Shown: positions 34,485 to 45,540 of the stretch, piece by piece
How the letters are laid out: every line of letters begins with the position of its first letter
Position numbering within the stretch: the first letter of the stretch is position 1
Source: Gnetum montanum
Lineage: Eukaryota > Streptophyta > Gnetopsida > Gnetales > Gnetaceae
Reading direction: 5' to 3'
Assembly (NCBI GenBank): GCA_015680685.1
Contig: MNCI01004849.1
Span: 451,021-515,020 of the forward strand
DNA: 64,000 nucleotides
Notes under the pieces: generated by a model
Databases searched by the model: none
Told to the model about the DNA's origin: nothing
Seen by the model: the letters and a program-made list of their open reading frames with translations, nothing else
Made by a program: the position numbers and the translations under genes

Positions 34485-35191
34485 TGAAATACCCCAAAAA
34501 ATTTGAAGTCATTCTTGCTTCACCAGGCCTTGCAATTCGCGCAGCACCACAACAGTTCTTAAGGAGGAGAACGCTCTGAGTTCAAGTCAACCGGTTTGGC
34601 AAATTTTCTACTTTAGGTGAAAATAAGCTCTATAGATCATCCCACCTGCCCACTTAAGTAGTGTGCCTAGCCGACAACCTACTCAGAAACAATATGCAGA
34701 GTTGGCAGCAGCATTCCAAATGTGTGCAACAGTTTGACAAGTTTTCTAAGTCATGAAGTCTGCTACACTACGCTACGCCTCGCTATGTACCGTAGCAAGC
34801 TTCAGAAGATGATTGTAGAACAGAGTGCTACGCTACGCTATGCCACGTGACGTAGCGTAGCATGCCAACAACTATACCATTAGTCCCCTCGCCCAATTTC
34901 AAGTCCTTCAATAATATCCCTTTCCGTCAGGAAGCGGTAGACCATGTCCCTTCGCATTTTCTACTTTATTTACTTTTAAGCATTACTTCGCATTTTCGTT
35001 CCCATTTTCAAGTTATATGTTGCAAAAGGCTATATAGACACCGATTAAGTCCCTGTCTGATCAACCAGACCGTTTAGGGTGCCCCGTATCTGCACACACC
35101 CAGCACGGCCCTCCCACGGGTACGGGGTCAAAACTATCGCGCCTGCCGACCCCTCGGTGTTCTCCAGCCATCGACATTTTTGATCGCTACA
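34485..35191 (+). repeat. Element D 5' LTR (internally deleted)
   Basis: 707 bp against 1626 bp for the 3' LTR. The text jumps from GACCATGTC (about 34948, matching 50769) to CTTCGCATTTTCTAC (matching about 51686). The lost 0.92 kb includes the TATA box. A GCTACGCTACG...CGTAGCGTAGC palindrome is at 34827-34863. Confidence 0.9.
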
Positions 35192-35197
35192 ATTTTC

Positions 35198-35214
35198 TGG
35201 TGCTAGAAGGAGGG
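35198..35214 (+). promoter_or_regulatory. Element D primer-binding site
   Basis: TGGTGCTAGAAGGAGGG, six bases after the LTR. Same site as in B and E; primer tRNA not named with confidence. Confidence 0.78.
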
Positions 35215-35274
35215 CCTTTTGGTGCCTTTTCTACATGTCGCAGTAGTTCTATGAGCCTTCTGCACCCTGATATG

Positions 35275-35800
35275 CATAAGCGTAAACGTGACACCCTTTT
35301 GCAGTTCTTTGCACTTTGCGCGGTGTAGATTAGTTGCCTCGACGGTTCCGCGGGAGCACTACAGAACACAAGGCCTCCGATCACCAACTGACTAGCTTGT
35401 CCTACAGTAGTAGTTTTGCATGCATTCTATATCCCATCTCGCATGGTACAGGGCTGTCGCCTTGATGGTCCCTCTGGGATCCTGCAAGATACAAAGCCTT
35501 TGATCGCTAGTTAGCTTGCCCGTCCTATGGTAGTCTTACATGCGTTCTGTACCCCATCTCGCGTGGTACAGGTTGGTCACTTCGATAGTTCCTATGGAAC
35601 CCTGCGAGACATAAAGCCTTCTTGATTGCCAGTTAACTAAACTTGTCTTACGGTAGTCTTGCACGTGCTCTGTACCTCATCGTGCACTAGCATAAACGTG
35701 ACACCCTTTCATGGTTGTTTACGCTTTGTGTGGTACAGATCGGTCGCCTTGACGGTTCATCTGGAATCCGGTAAGACATAAAGCCTTCTTTTTGTTTGTT
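35275..35800 (+). repeat. Tandem repeat of about 120 bp in the D leader
   Basis: About four diverged units. Each carries GTACCCCATCTCGC-GTGGTACAG, then GTCGCC-TGACGGTTC and GACATAAAGCCTT. The shared CATCTCGC text starts near 35435, 35555 and 35678, giving a period of 120-123. Confidence 0.8.
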
Positions 35801-36540
35801 TTTAGTCTCTTTGTTCTTTTTGCAATTATTGCACTCTTCTACAAAACTACTCAGCTTGCAATCGCTTTTTCAACTATTGTTGCCAATGCCATAAACGTGG
35901 AAGTTCTCGTCAACATTGAAGACCCCATCACGGTTCAAGGCACGCTAACAACCACTAAACCCGATTCTAGAAACACGCTGATCTCTCAGAATCCAAAATC
36001 AAGAACCTCAGGAATTGAATTAGCAACACGAGCGTTACAGTTTCCTCTGTGCAAAGGTGCAAGTCAATCTGCCCTTGGACGTACATGAACTCGAGGACAA
36101 ACGTAGCTTTTAATTCGCTTATTTCAACAAGAAGCAATTTGTTCCTACTCCTGATGTTTCTTTGCCTTTAACATAAGCATACCAAAGGATTCTAGAACAA
36201 CTAATCCAGTTGGCTAGGCTTAGGGAGCAACAGGACACAACGTCCAACCAAGATGGCACTTTCCAGGATGGATAGGAGGAACTCGATTCTGAATCAAACA
36301 AGGGAGGTCCAAGCAACCCCATTCTCGTCCCTCCTACCTAGTCCTTTTGGGCCAAGCCATCATCTATCACCACTCCCTTTGTGATTACGCCTATGCTTCT
36401 GCAACTCGCGATTACGTTCGCTATGGGTAGCCACGCCAATCCCGTGGGGTTCCAACACCATCTTTTGCCTGTTTCTCCTATGTCATTTGCAGCTACTATC
36501 CCTTTGCCAACTGTTTAGCAGTCTATTCCTGTAGCACATC
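35801..36540 (+). other. Element D leader before gag
   Basis: One short frame (35792-36088, 98 codons) begins with a hydrophobic stretch but has no family motif. The rest leads into the Pro/Ser/Thr-rich gag N-terminus. Nothing else is recognised. Confidence 0.4.
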
Positions 36541-38450
36541 GTACACCAATCGTGGCTACCCTGCCACATGTTCATACTATGCCTATTTCACAATCATACG
36601 TGACTTCTGTTTCTATGCCTACATTCACATCTGTTCCATCCACTGTGGTGGGCCCCAGCCCGTCCACATCGTGGGCTTCATTTGCTCCTTCACCCATTCC
36701 GCAAGCATCGCAAATGTCTCACTACGTCTGTTTGCAAGCCCACCAAGCCTCGCAGATAGTACAACCCAACACGGGGTTATGGTCTACGCTGCTGGCGACA
36801 CAAGCAGTCTACCTGGCAACCCAACACGGGGCTATGGTCTACGCTGCCGACGACACAAGCAGTCTACCCGGCAACCCAACCTGCGGTTGCCACCTTCACA
36901 ACACCACCTGCCAGGTGGTGGACAACACAGGAAGCACCACTCGCGGGGGTCTTCCCAATGGTACCGCTGATGGGTCAAGCTGCCACCCCCACCATGACAC
37001 AGGTGGGAGCTACCCTCACAGCTCCCCAGCCATCCACAATGCCGTCGAGTCTGGACCAACAATTTCAACTCATCCAGATCCTCACTGAGGAAATAAAATG
37101 CCTTAAAGCTGCTGGGTCTGACATGGTACAAGTCATGGACTTCTACCAGGATAACCCTATCAGCCCTATAATCCCTGCTTTGACACTACCCTTAGGGATG
37201 TCTCTCCACATTTCATGAAGTACGATGGGGAGGGAGATCCCAATGCACATCTTATCACCTTTAGGCCTAAGTCTTTGCTATTGCAACAATGGCTGCACAT
37301 GATCGTTCGCATCTTCGCCATGTCCCTAGCTAGGAAAGCCTTGGACTGGTATCGTGTGTTGCCATGCTCATCCATATCAACTTGAAGTTGATGACGCGCT
37401 TCAAGTACAACTTGAAGCTAGAATCCACGCTAGACCAGTTGATGAGCGTAAAGCAAGATGCTCTAGAGCTAGTCCAAAAGTTCATTCAATGTTGGAGCAC
37501 AACCCTTAACGAAATTCGCGAGCCCATCATGGAAGCCCACCTGCTCGCCATCTTTAAGGTGCAGCGAATGACTTCATCAAGTCTAAACTATACTACCTCA
37601 CTCCTCGCTCTCTTAGTCAGGCTTTCACCCAGACTAAGAGCATACAAGACGTGGCTAAGGCAAGCAAAGACCCAGCCTACATCACTTACAAAAGCACCTT
37701 CGTAAAGAAGGACAAGGGTAAGGCCCCAACAACCACAGTGGCCACTGTGGCAACCGAGGCTAAGCCCAAACCTAGCAGCAGCGTTAGCAAGAATAACAAG
37801 AAACAAGCCATACCCACCGCAACCTGCTACACCTACACCCAAGACATCTGCACAACCCAAACTCAACTTTGAGCGCAAAGACTGCTCAAAGTACACCCCA
37901 CTGCCTCTAAAGCCTTCAGAGCTTCTGAAGAAACTGTTGGTAGCGGGATACATCCAACACAAGAAGATGTCAGAAGAAGCAAATGCGAGACATCAACGCT
38001 ACTACGATCTCCTTAGGAATCCCTCTTTGGCCCTGCCTAATGAGCCTCCAATTCCTAGAGGTTTCAAGATGGACAGGTTTTGTGACTACCACCAACAGTG
38101 TGGTCACAACACGGATTACTGTCTGGCGTTGTAGGATGACATCCAAAGATTAATCGACCAGGGGAAACTGGTGCTAGACGAAAGTAACCCAGTGCACCTT
38201 GAAAACCAATCTATGTATGTCTACACAGATCCCCTCAACACCAATAATGTCGATTACGTAATCAATGCCATCGGCATTGACAGTGATCCTCGGCCACCCC
38301 GGCAGCCATTCGTGGTCCCTGTGCCTCAGCATAGTGCACCAAAACCACCAGCAATTGGTCCAAGCTCGCAGCAGCCGTTCATCCTGAAAGTCCCACCACG
38401 GGCATCCATCTTTACGTCACCTGTTAGCAAAGCCACACAGTCCCATTAGT
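36541..38450 (+). pseudogene. gag: Element D gag
   Basis: The N-terminus is Pro/Ser/Thr/Gln-rich (36552-37090). A 55 bp unit starting CAACCCAACACGGGG is repeated in tandem at 36762, 36817 and in part at 36872, shifting the frame. The core starts FMKYDGEGDPNAHL (about 37216-37257), then MSLARKALDWY (37320-37352), FKYNLKLE and ELVQKFIQCWSTTLNEI, the typical Tat gag series. The C-terminal zinc-knuckle-like motif is CDYHQQCGHNTDYCLAL (38082-38132). Several frameshifts and stops. It would form the particle and bind RNA. Confidence 0.85.
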
Positions 38451-38851
38451 TAACACCTCTAGCTCCATTCGTCATCAGGGGGCCGATGCCTTCGATAGCG
38501 CCTATCTCGCGCAACAAGGCTAAATAGCCTCCTCGCCTCACAAGACGAGAAGTCCACTTGGTGGGCGAGACATCGAAGGGAGGTACCATCAAGGTTATCC
38601 CCAAACCTACATCTTCACCCCTTGCATTTGCACCTTCGCCCTCAAAGAGGAAGGTCAACATGAGTACGTAGCCTGCATCACCCTACTGACAAGGATCTGA
38701 ACCCAGATCCGAAGTCACCTCTCCTCGGGAGATTCGTCTTCTGCGACGAATCAAAGAGAAGGAAAGTGTCAAATAAGGGGGCGGCTAAGACCTTCTAGAC
38801 GCCCTCACTCAGGTCAAGCAAGCTCTAAAGCAGAAAAATGCTACACTGAGC

Positions 38852-39706
38852 TTGTACGACCTAATCATGACATCTGTACCCTACCACGAGGCTCTAATTC
38901 GCATGTTAACGGTAGTTCCGGTCAACAAGAACATGCAAGCGAAAGAGGAAGCGATCCATTCAGTCATGCTTCCCTTTGTACCCGTGGAGTCTGCGACACC
39001 TGAATTGACTTTCAGTGATGATGCCATTAGGGAAGATCACGAAGGGGTTCAGGTGACTACGGTGCCTCTCTTCATCACAATTCGGATCAGCCAACACCAG
39101 ATCTGAAGGGTACACGTTGATGATGGAGTAGCCACAAACATCATTCCCTTTCCTATTGTGGATAAGTTGGGATTGGTTGACTATATCAAACCCACAACGA
39201 CATCATGTTAGAGGTCCTTTAACGGGGCACACGTCCTGGTGAAAGGCACAGTTCACGTAGACTTCGTAGCAAGGGACTAGTTCCCCATAGACGCAACGTT
39301 CATCGTGGTCGAGGAAATGCCCGGGTTTAACCTGATCTTGGGAAGATCATGGTTAGCGCAACTTAATGTTGTCTCCTTACCTATACACTAGGAAGTCCAC
39401 TTACCATATGTAGGGAGGGAGGTGGTGATTCGTGGTGACGAAGTAGCAACGCAAGCAATCAGTAACGTAGACATGGAGCAGGGCATAGAGGTCACAACCT
39501 CCAAGGGTGAGGTGCTTGCTCACGCATGCATGAACCATCCAACGGAACGATCGACCCAGCGAGCCGACTCCCAAATCAAAAATGCATGGGTTGAGTTACC
39601 CTTCCAAGCGGAGGATGATGATGTGAATGAGGGCCCTGGCGAAACACCTCGACCTTACGCTCTGATCAACCCACGACAGGTCAAGATGCAGCTACGCATA
39701 CCGTAG
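38852..39706 (+). pseudogene. pr: Element D aspartic protease
   Basis: VDDGVATNIIPF (39116-39151) stands at the catalytic D-x-G loop; TFIVVEEMPGFNLILGRSWL (about 39298-39357) is the second conserved strand-loop. An open frame of 94 codons follows (39422-39706), ending TYALINPRQVKMQL in a form seen at protease ends. Upstream (38852-39106) is a gag-protease linker frame. Stops at 39103 and several later break it. It would cut the polyprotein. Confidence 0.75.
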
Positions 39707-39769
39707 CAACCCTACTGCTTCTTGCCCAGTTTTCATCCCTTGTACATTCATCACTTCTTTGCTCTGTTA

Positions 39770-39995
39770 ACATGCCGTCCTTCTAGCATGCTACACTAGG
39801 GCCCGAAATGGCCGAAAACTAGCATCATCACTCTTTGCTTTGTTAACATACTATGTCTTTTGGAAATGGCCCGAAATGGCCTAAAACTAGCATTGTTGCT
39901 TTTCACTTTGTTAACAATAATCCTTCTGGCATGTTACGCAATGGCCCGAAATGGCCTAAAACTAGCAATGGCCCGAAATGGCCCAAAACTAGCAT
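39770..39995 (+). repeat. Spacer repeats of the AAACTAGCA type, cluster 1
   Basis: Four copies of GCCCGAAATGGCC-AAAACTAGCA, two of them adjacent, separated by CTTTGTTAACA-type text. Similar AAACTAGCA repeats recur at 44940-45450 and 49020-49290. Confidence 0.8.
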
Positions 39996-40181
39996 ATGAG
40001 AGCATGAAAACTTTACACGATACACAAGTTAATGCAAAATCAGTTTCTTTTATGAAGTTTTTCATTTTATTCAAAACTTTCTCCTGTAGGCAATGTTTGT
40101 GAAACTTTTACAAAAATTTTAAAATTTCAACATTTCAAAATTGCAAAATTTGAAAAATTTCAAAAAGAAAATCCCATGCTG

Positions 40182-43100
40182 TCATGGGTCATCTTTATTT
40201 GCATCATCCTCGCTGCTCGCCCCTACTTCATCTACTTGTGCATCATCCTCCCTTGCGTTGTCTTCTGCCGGTTCTTCATTCCCTCCCTCTATGGGCCTTG
40301 CACCCTCATCTAGAGCCTGCATCATAGGAATGAAGTAGTCAGTTAGGGCAACAAAAGCAAACTACAACATAGCATGAGCATCTACATAGTAAATTGACTA
40401 ACTTGAGAGGGGCCTGTGTCGGTCTCAAAGGGTATCCAGTCTAAACCAAGCCTAAGGCGATGCCAGACCTCCTTTGTCATGATGTTCATCCAACGCTTGT
40501 TGCTAGGTTTAGCATTCATAGCACTAGCTCTCTCCCTTTCCACGGTCGTCCATCTTAGAGGTCCCAGGGAAAGGGAGGCAGTTGCAGTCTCTCCTGTAGG
40601 AAGGTCCACATTCAAGTCAGGAGATTCCGTAACCTTTGCCTACTCTTTAAACTTAGCGTAGGCTTTAGAAGCGTCGATGACATTCACGAATGCTTCATAC
40701 GTGAATGCCTCCACAGCATCACCTTTGTACAGTTTTCGATGGGTGTCATTCGCCAGCTTGTACACGTGTTTGTTGTTTCTCTGGGTTCGCCCCCATTCGA
40801 AAACCTTGGCGCTGATATCTTTCATGTCTTGGCACTTCTGGGCTAGCAATTCCATCTGCATTTGCTATTTGATTATCTCACAAGTGGATTCAATGTTTTG
40901 ACGCACGAAAGTCCAAAATCTAGTGTAGTCATCCATAGCCTTGTGCCAGTCCTCAGTATTAGGGTTACGGTTTATAAGGAACTCGTTCCTTGACCTGAGA
41001 TCCTCCACCTCAGCGACCAGGTCGACCTCTCTTTGCTTAGCCCTTTGGACCCGTTTCCACAGGACCTCATTGATGAGCTTATGCTCCCACAGGGAGTATG
41101 CCGAGTGCAAGACGCACTTGTAAGCCTCGTCGAATGTGTGACGAGGCACCTCGGTCATGTCATGCGAGAGTGTAGGCACAACTCCAACTTTCATAGGTCA
41201 TGTCGGGTCCCATTTCAGCCGAGAGGCTGCCTCGACATAGAGAATCTACCAATCGTGTTAGCATAGAAAAATCAACAAACTCAAAAAATTTTAGCGTAAC
41301 AACATAAGGGCATTTGATACTTCTACTTACCCGCGTCAAGGTATGCCTGCTGAAGGTGTTTGATCATGTTGTCGACAAGTCCCTACACGAACGCAAACTT
41401 GTCAGGGATCCTGGTCCATGACTTCGCACAAATCGAAGGGGATCCTGCGACATCAATAGTAACACCTGTTACATGACTAAGCATATCAACAATGGCCAAA
41501 ATGGACCATGATAAGGCTGACGTATTGTTGAACTCACCAGCGTCCGGCGACGGTCTTTCTTCTTGCTAATGCAAGACGATGGCGATAGCCTTCGTGGAGG
41601 GCCTTTCCAAGTCCATACAAGCCCCTTTCTCATGCGCTGGTATCTTTCCTTTCAGGAGACCAGCATCTTTTTTATTCAAGGGAGGTGCCTCTTCGTAGAT
41701 AGGAGGAGGCTCCCTAATGACAAGAGCCCATGCCCTAGAAATAGGAGCTCCCTTATTTTTGATCGAGGCCCTTTCCTCCGAAACTAGAGCCTCCATATCA
41801 TCATTCGTTGCCCTCGTCTTAAGGGCTGACACTTCTTCATCACCTTCTTATTCTTCCTCTTCTTCCTCTACTAGGAAAGAAGCATGTTTGCATCGGTCCA
41901 AAACGAATTAGCTGAAAGAAGATGCTACGCTACGCTACACCACCTAGCGTAGCATAGCATAGCAAATAATAACAAAGTAGGCATTACACGAAAGCATTTA
42001 CCAATGGGAGCTTGCATCCTCTGCAACTTAAGCCACAGTCTTTGTCCCCCCTCTTCCTCTATGTGAAGGGTTTCCCTGGCTGGGGGAGGCCTCTTCCTTC
42101 GCAACTCCTTGGGCATAGTCTCGGCTATGAGACGCTCCCCCCACATCACGCTACCAACTATAGCAGGGGGTGTCTCTCCCACGCTGTCCTGGCCACGAAC
42201 GCTAAGAGCCACCCGATCCTTGGTCATTACAGACAACGACTCCTCGATTATTTTTGGGGGATCTTGGGCTCGTGTGGTCTGGAGGATCTGGCGAATCCAC
42301 GGCTTGGAAATCTAGTTACAATTTCACATGACCCAGACTCCATCCTCTTGAACCACCAAAAACTCTACGAAGTGCTTTAGACAGCCTATGTAGAACGCAT
42401 AGTGTATGTTGGAGTGGGACTCTATTTTTTCACGGAGTCCCAAAATCTCAGCCTGCAAGCCCTTACATAGGAAGTTGGCCCAGTTCTAATGGGCCCCTTC
42501 TTCCATAACCTCCCACATTATCCAGGCCTGCTAGAGCCCTAGGACCTTTCCTTGGGTAAGTAGTTGGGGGAATGCGTGGGCATGGAAGATCAGGTAAATG
42601 TCCATGATGGGGCCATCCTTAAGCTTATCCATGGGGAGTCCTTTTCGCTCCTTAATGAGCCCAAACCACTCTTGGATATCCTTCTTCTAAAGGGTCAACT
42701 CCTTCTTGTGCTTCAACCCTATGAGGACGTCATCGGCAGGAACACCGAACAAGTCTGTAAACAGCTGGTCATTGATTTCAATGACCACCCGCATGTCCCA
42801 TAAGTGCGTGCAAAAATGGCCCACCCTCTCAGAGAAGTATTTGACTAGGGAAAGCATCTCGACAGCAGCAATGCACGGATTCGAGGCCACGAACAAATCC
42901 ATAAGCCCTGCCTTTTGAACGTTCTTAACCAAGGAGTCCGAGGCCCCCTGGTCTAACCACTGCTGGCTCACTTCTACTTCGTCGTATTTGAAGTACATGT
43001 TTTACCCCTACGTCTTGGCGGTTATCACCGTCACCTCCTGGGGCTTCTTCGTCCCTGCAACAATTTTCACAAAACATGCTTAGCATAATGATGTAAGAAA

Positions 43101-44606
43101 TACAAGGATTGCAAGAAGACTTGAGCATGTGACACTTACTATTTGACCCACTAGGTCTATATGGTAACCGGAACAACGAGAGTTCAACCATAGCTTCTTC
43201 AACTGTGACTGGTTTGAAGGGTTATGGCCACTCCTTATCCAGCCAACCCTTCTCCTTACACTGATTATAGGGAACATAAAATGTGCTTGGTAGGTATGGT
43301 ATTCTCCCCCGCACTAACCAATCACACCCACTCGCAGGTTCTTAGCAGAAGAGAACCCCTGTAGGGCTAGCTATGTTGTAGCCAGCAAACCTGATCGGTC
43401 GTGAACCCCATCATCATTAATAAAGAACCTAGTGACAAATACATACTTTTAGCATTTGGCCAATACGGCCAACGTTGCACAACACAGCGGAGCAAGGCTG
43501 CAAAACTCACCCGCCAGCATAATAGATAGTTCCCTATGGGTTCTGAAAGACGTCGCCATGTAACGTGCGAGGAACAATGTGTTGTAATGGTGGTAGCAAC
43601 TGTATTCAGGCATGTCCCAGATCCAAGCTAAATGCCTTAACCCTGTTGAGTGTTGGCTGGATCCCTCTCCTTGCTTGCTAATGATTGCCCCATCGGTAAA
43701 AAACCTTAGAATGCCTCGACTTGCCCTAGGCAATAGGGCTTCTATTATACCGGATGCCTTCTTCTCCTCTAGGGAAGACCAAACGATCACACTAAAGTAG
43801 TTGAGGAGGAATTGCAAGAAGTCTCGTGCCCCTTCTCTGAACCAGATCCCTTGCTCTCCCATACGTATCTGGGGAGGAGGGGCGTTGGCCACAGGTCTTC
43901 TCCAATGGCACAAGCCCCTTTTAATTTCCAAAACGATTAGCCTGGGCCTCAGCCTCGCCCTACACAACACAATCTGCAAATGTTAGCATCACACCTACAG
44001 GCACTACACGCGCAACGTAGCGATGCCTAGCAGTTCATGCATAAAGCGTAGCATAACCCTCTGCCTGCACATAGCGTAGCAAGGCTGTCAAAGTCTAGCA
44101 TAGCAAGAACATGTGAATAGCCTAGCATAGCAACAAAACAATTGACAACATGCTCTAACAAAACACGTGTCGCGTTGCCACATCACACATGGCCTAGCCC
44201 TCCCAAGGGTGTTATGTTATGGCATGCTAAGGTCAAGCAGCTTAAACTGCCACAGCCCCCATGGTTATGACAATTGCGGTGGTGGCGGTTTCAACGGCCT
44301 TGCGTGCAACCATGACATAATGTTTATGCATCTGCCACGACTGAAACGGTGATAGCGGCGATGCAAAGGCTAAAATGACGTGACCATAGAAAACACAGGT
44401 AACCAAGAATGGACACAAAACAAATAGGATGCAAAACAAGAGCAGAGAACAACAGAAAGCCCAAAATGAAAAAGTGAAGGAGACATAGTAACCTACTAGG
44501 TCAACGGTGTGTTCTTCTGCATCGTAATGTGTGCTTGTGGTGCATGCCCTAGGGTCTTCTTCACCTCCTCAACCCTTGCAAGCGCCAGATGAATCTTAGG
44601 AGCCAT
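40182..44606 (-). pseudogene. Antisense, intron-containing gene inside element D (unknown, decayed)
   Basis: Starting at ATG 44606 the minus strand gives a chain of exon-like frames. Inferred exons: 44606-44497, 43975-43511, about 43390-43140, 43054-42002, 41911-41538, 41444-41331, 41245-40403, 40316-40182. Introns are 82-93 bp except the first (about 520 bp) and have borders such as GTAAGT...TTGCAG, GTGAGT...TCGCAG and GTTAGT...ATGCAG. Reading phase is kept at three junctions (43140/43054, 41538/41444, 40403/40316). Roughly ten stops show decay; the total would be about 1100 residues. Contents in order: a HAD-like exon; a conserved stretch with GLMDLF, VEMLSLVKYFS and FTDLFGVP, loosely like plant transposon-associated domains; a coiled coil (VQRAKQREVDLVAEVEDLRS, near 41060); an acidic end (EEPAEDN, SSEDDANKDDP). 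Antisense genes are known in some Tat elements; this one I cannot name. Confidence 0.65.
43511..43975 (-). other. Exon resembling an FCP1/NIF-type HAD phosphatase domain
   Basis: 155 open codons. RLIVLEIKRGLCHW stands where the family has its LVLDLDxTL motif I (catalytic Asp replaced by Glu). FREGARDFLQFLLNYFSVIV runs into WSSLEEKKASGIIEALLP, which fits the RPG--EFL-------V-hWTS motif II region. GLRHLAWIWDMPEYS and YHHYNTLFLARY fit the KDL---W...NTLLLDDSPYK end, with the DD pair missing. So the fold match is plausible and the active site is lost. This is motif comparison by eye. Confidence 0.45.
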
Positions 44607-44717
44607 TGTCCTACTTGTAGATTTACACCTTTCGCTGTAAAAAATCGCCTTACTAGTCAATTAACACAATTGCTTTGCGCTCCAAAATCACCTTGTGCTC
44701 CGATGTGGGCTCTGTGC

Positions 44718-44725
44718 TCTTATAG
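44718..44725 (-). promoter_or_regulatory. TATA-like box of the antisense gene
   Basis: The minus strand reads TTCACTATAAGAGCACAG about 115 bases before the ATG at 44606. Placement fits a plant promoter with a leader of roughly 85 bases. Confidence 0.5.
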
Positions 44726-44939
44726 TGAAAATGGAAAAATTGCTAGGGTTTAATCCCTATTTATGGTCGTAATGACAAGATGGGGAAACTTGCCTCTCTC
44801 TCTCTCTCCGATGAATGTGGAGCACGCCGTATAGTGTAGCATGCTCGCCACGACATCGTAGCACTATTAGCATTAAAGCCTTGACATGTTTCAAGCCAGC
44901 TACTTGCCTTCCCAAAAATAAAAAAATATATTTGTTTCT

Positions 44940-45450
44940 GCTTAAGGGTCTGAAAAGACCTTAAACTAGTAATCCTAGCAATCGCAATACGACTAGTCCG
45001 AAAAGACCTCAAACTAAGCAACCCTAGCATAGTTGCACCCCTAGCGGTCCGCAATGACATTAAACTAACAACACCACATGCTTACATGGGTGGTTTTCGT
45101 ATCTTCTTCCACATTGATGGCGTCGCAATTTCTAGCGAATTCGTGTTTTCATGTTTGCAGTTCATATTTTCACGTTAACGATTTGGTACTTCTCATACTC
45201 AAAGTTTCCCATTTCGCATACTATTATTTTGCATGTTAAGATTTTGCATGTCATAATTTAGTAGTCTGAAATGACATTAAACTAGCAGTTTGGGCATTTG
45301 CATATTGACAGTCACACAGCTTCACACTTTACATTAGCAATTTTACACCTTTAGTAGTTCTATGCTCTTGTGCCTTGGCAGTCCACCATGACCCTAAACT
45401 AGAAAACATGCAATCTTTACATCGTCACATTTCGCAAGTTGCATCTCATT
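44940..45450 (+). repeat. Spacer repeats of the AAACTAGCA type, cluster 2
   Basis: Loose tandem array of units like GTCCG-AA-GACCTTAAACTAG-A, with six or more diverged copies. It separates the antisense gene from RT. Confidence 0.7.
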
Positions 45451-45540
45451 GCTACTTTGCCAATTTTAGTTACACATAATCTCTGCCGACAGACGCCTCT
45501 TAACCAGGCTTTCATCTTATGATGGCAAGTCGAGCAAGAG

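Noticed and set aside
35275-35800. CRISPR-like array
   Set aside because: Units are contiguous diverged tandem repeats without spacers, in plant transposon DNA.
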